The notes beneath the pieces are model-generated. The model did no database searches. It saw only the letters and a list, made by a program, of their open reading frames with translations, and was not told the DNA's origin. 6,296 nt of DNA, taken from contig SKIS01000048.1 of NCBI GenBank assembly GCA_007116295.1, forward strand, positions 1 to 6,296. The letters are read 5' to 3'. Position numbers and translations under genes: made by a program. Shown here in pieces: positions 5,238-6,296 of the stretch. The stretch is from Candidatus Woesearchaeota archaeon (GTDB taxonomy: Archaea; Nanobdellota; Nanobdellia; Woesearchaeales; 21-14-0-10-32-9). How positions within the stretch are numbered: position 1 is the first letter of the stretch; the number at the start of each line of letters is the position of its first letter.

Positions 5238-6296
5238 ATGAGTAAAGACTACTATGAAACACTAGGCGTAAGTAAAAACTCTTCTAAGGATGAAATAAAA
5301 AAAGCTTACAAAAAATTAGCGAAAAAATACCATCCTGACATAAACAAACAAGAAGATGCAGAAGAGAAATTTAAAGAAATAAATGAAGCTGCATCAGTAC
5401 TATTAGATGATCAAAAAAGAAATCAATACGACCAAGTGGGTCATGAAGGATTCAAACAGCAAGCAGGTACGGGATACTCTGACTTTGGATTCGGACAAGG
5501 ATTTGGAGGCTTCAATCAATCCTTTGACATGGACGATATAATGAACATGTTTTTTGGAGGGGGAAGAAGAAGACAAACAAGAACAGGAGATGATTTAAGA
5601 ATAAATATTTCTCTTGACTTAGAAGAAGCAGCATTTGGAGTTGAAAAAGAAATTACGATAAGAAAAAAAACTCCTTGTAAAAAATGCGATGGAAAAGGAG
5701 GAGAAGTTAAAACGTGCTCAAAGTGTGAGGGGCGAGGTCAAGTAACAACGGTGAAACGAACTCCTTTTGGAGCATTCCAAACAGCAACTATTTGTCCTAC
5801 TTGCCAAGGAACAGGCCAAGAAATAACAAAAGAATGCTCTGAATGTCACACTAGAGGATACAACGCTGAGGAAGTACAGCTAAAAATAGAAATACCTCAA
5901 GGAGTAGATGACGGCACAAGACTTAGAATGACTGGCCAAGGAGATGCAGGAGAAAGAGGCTCGCAGCCAGGAGACTTGTACGTTTTTATATCTGTAAAAG
6001 AACATAAATACTTTAAGAGAAAAGGAAACGATATCTTCGTAGAAGTGCCGATAAGCTACGCCCAAGCAGTATTTGGAGACACAATAGAAGTTCTCATTCT
6101 GAAAGGAAAAGCAAATCTAAAGATACCTGCAGGAACTCAAAGCGAAACAGTTTTTAAAATGACAGGTAAAGGAATACCTAGAACTCAAGGATTTGGAAGT
6201 GGAGACCAAAGAGTGAAAGTAAGAGTCCAAGTTCCAAAAAAACTTTCTAAAGAGCAAAAAAAGATATTGAAAGAATATGAAGCTTCTTTAGAAAAA
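5238..6296 (+). CDS. dnaJ: DnaJ (type I Hsp40) co-chaperone, 3'-truncated by the window edge
   Basis: DnaJ delivers unfolded clients to DnaK and stimulates its ATPase. The frame runs without a stop for 353 codons to the window end; family members usually have about 370-380 residues, so only a short C-terminal tail is missing. In order: J domain at 4-69 with the essential HPD (32-34), a Gly/Phe-rich region at about 70-109, a zinc-finger domain at 147-207, and the two beta-barrel C-terminal peptide-binding domains, including EIPQGVDDGTRLRMTGQGDAG (218-238) and GDLYVFISVKEH (245-256). The cysteine pairs are C147/C150, C160/C163, C186/C189 and C200/C203. The first three repeats are CxxCxGxG, but the fourth is CSECHTRG and lacks the first Gly. 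The link between repeats 1 and 2 is only five residues (GEVKT), shorter than in E. coli. The ATG has no Shine-Dalgarno site and lies about 26 bp after a TATA-like box, suggesting its own leaderless transcript. Confidence 0.97.
   Translation, partial: MSKDYYETLGVSKNSSKDEIKKAYKKLAKKYHPDINKQEDAEEKFKEINEAASVLLDDQKRNQYDQVGHEGFKQQAGTGYSDFGFGQGFGGFNQSFDMDDIMNMFFGGGRRRQTRTGDDLRINISLDLEEAAFGVEKEITIRKKTPCKKCDGKGGEVKTCSKCEGRGQVTTVKRTPFGAFQTATICPTCQGTGQEITKECSECHTRGYNAEEVQLKIEIPQGVDDGTRLRMTGQGDAGERGSQPGDLYVFISVKEHKYFKRKGNDIFVEVPISYAQAVFGDTIEVLILKGKANLKIPAGTQSETVFKMTGKGIPRTQGFGSGDQRVKVRVQVPKKLSKEQKKILKEYEASLEK

Noticed and set aside
5880..6065. Antisense frame opposite dnaJ
   Set aside because: It is covered by the conserved C-terminal domain of DnaJ on the + strand.
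1..6296. CRISPR array, tRNA/rRNA genes, insertion sequences
   Set aside because: No regularly spaced repeats, cloverleaf structures, rRNA motifs, transposase motifs or terminal inverted repeats were seen on either strand.

Overview
The window looks like a piece of a very AT-rich archaeal genome, most likely a DPANN-type lineage (Woesearchaeota/Pacearchaeota-like). This is inferred from three things. There is a class III (archaeal type IV pilin) signal peptide. There are TATA/BRE-like boxes about 26 bp upstream of leaderless start codons. The internal operon genes have GGTG-type Shine-Dalgarno sites. A bacterial-type grpE-dnaK-dnaJ set, as carried by many mesophilic archaea, is also present. 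No rRNA or marker gene is available to fix the taxon. Both edges cut genes: the first reading frame is open at the left edge, and dnaJ runs off the right edge without a stop.

Left block, + strand, about 1-1679: an unrecognised protein of at least 277 aa, joined by an ATGA stop/start overlap to a 207-aa archaeal thymidylate-synthase-like protein, then a 60-aa charged coiled-coil protein with its own weak Shine-Dalgarno site. These three look like one transcript. The thymidylate-synthase-like protein keeps most substrate-binding residues but has Ser where the catalytic Cys should be.

Middle block: a family 4 uracil-DNA glycosylase on the - strand (1648-2238). It converges on, and overlaps by 32 bp, the coiled-coil gene. 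It keeps the active-site motifs but lacks all four cysteines that normally hold the [4Fe-4S] cluster. Its upstream neighbour on the + strand is a secreted pilin-like protein (2291-2803). The two divergent genes are separated by 52 bp that contain one palindromic TTTAAA core about 26-27 bp from both start codons.

Right block, + strand, 2821-6296: a strong TATA/BRE promoter with a 17-bp near-palindrome at the predicted transcription start, then grpE and dnaK (ATGA overlap), a hairpin/T-tract terminator that starts inside the end of dnaK, a second promoter, and dnaJ (partial). Together these encode the Hsp70 chaperone machine: DnaJ delivers clients and stimulates ATP hydrolysis, DnaK holds them, and GrpE exchanges the nucleotide. 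Codon use in dnaK and late grpE (A-ending, with C-ending AAC/GAC/TAC) is clearly different from the T-ending use in the rest of the window.

The most unusual points are two enzymes of the dUMP/uracil theme lying end to end, each missing a hallmark cysteine feature, and the compact archaeal promoter layouts.
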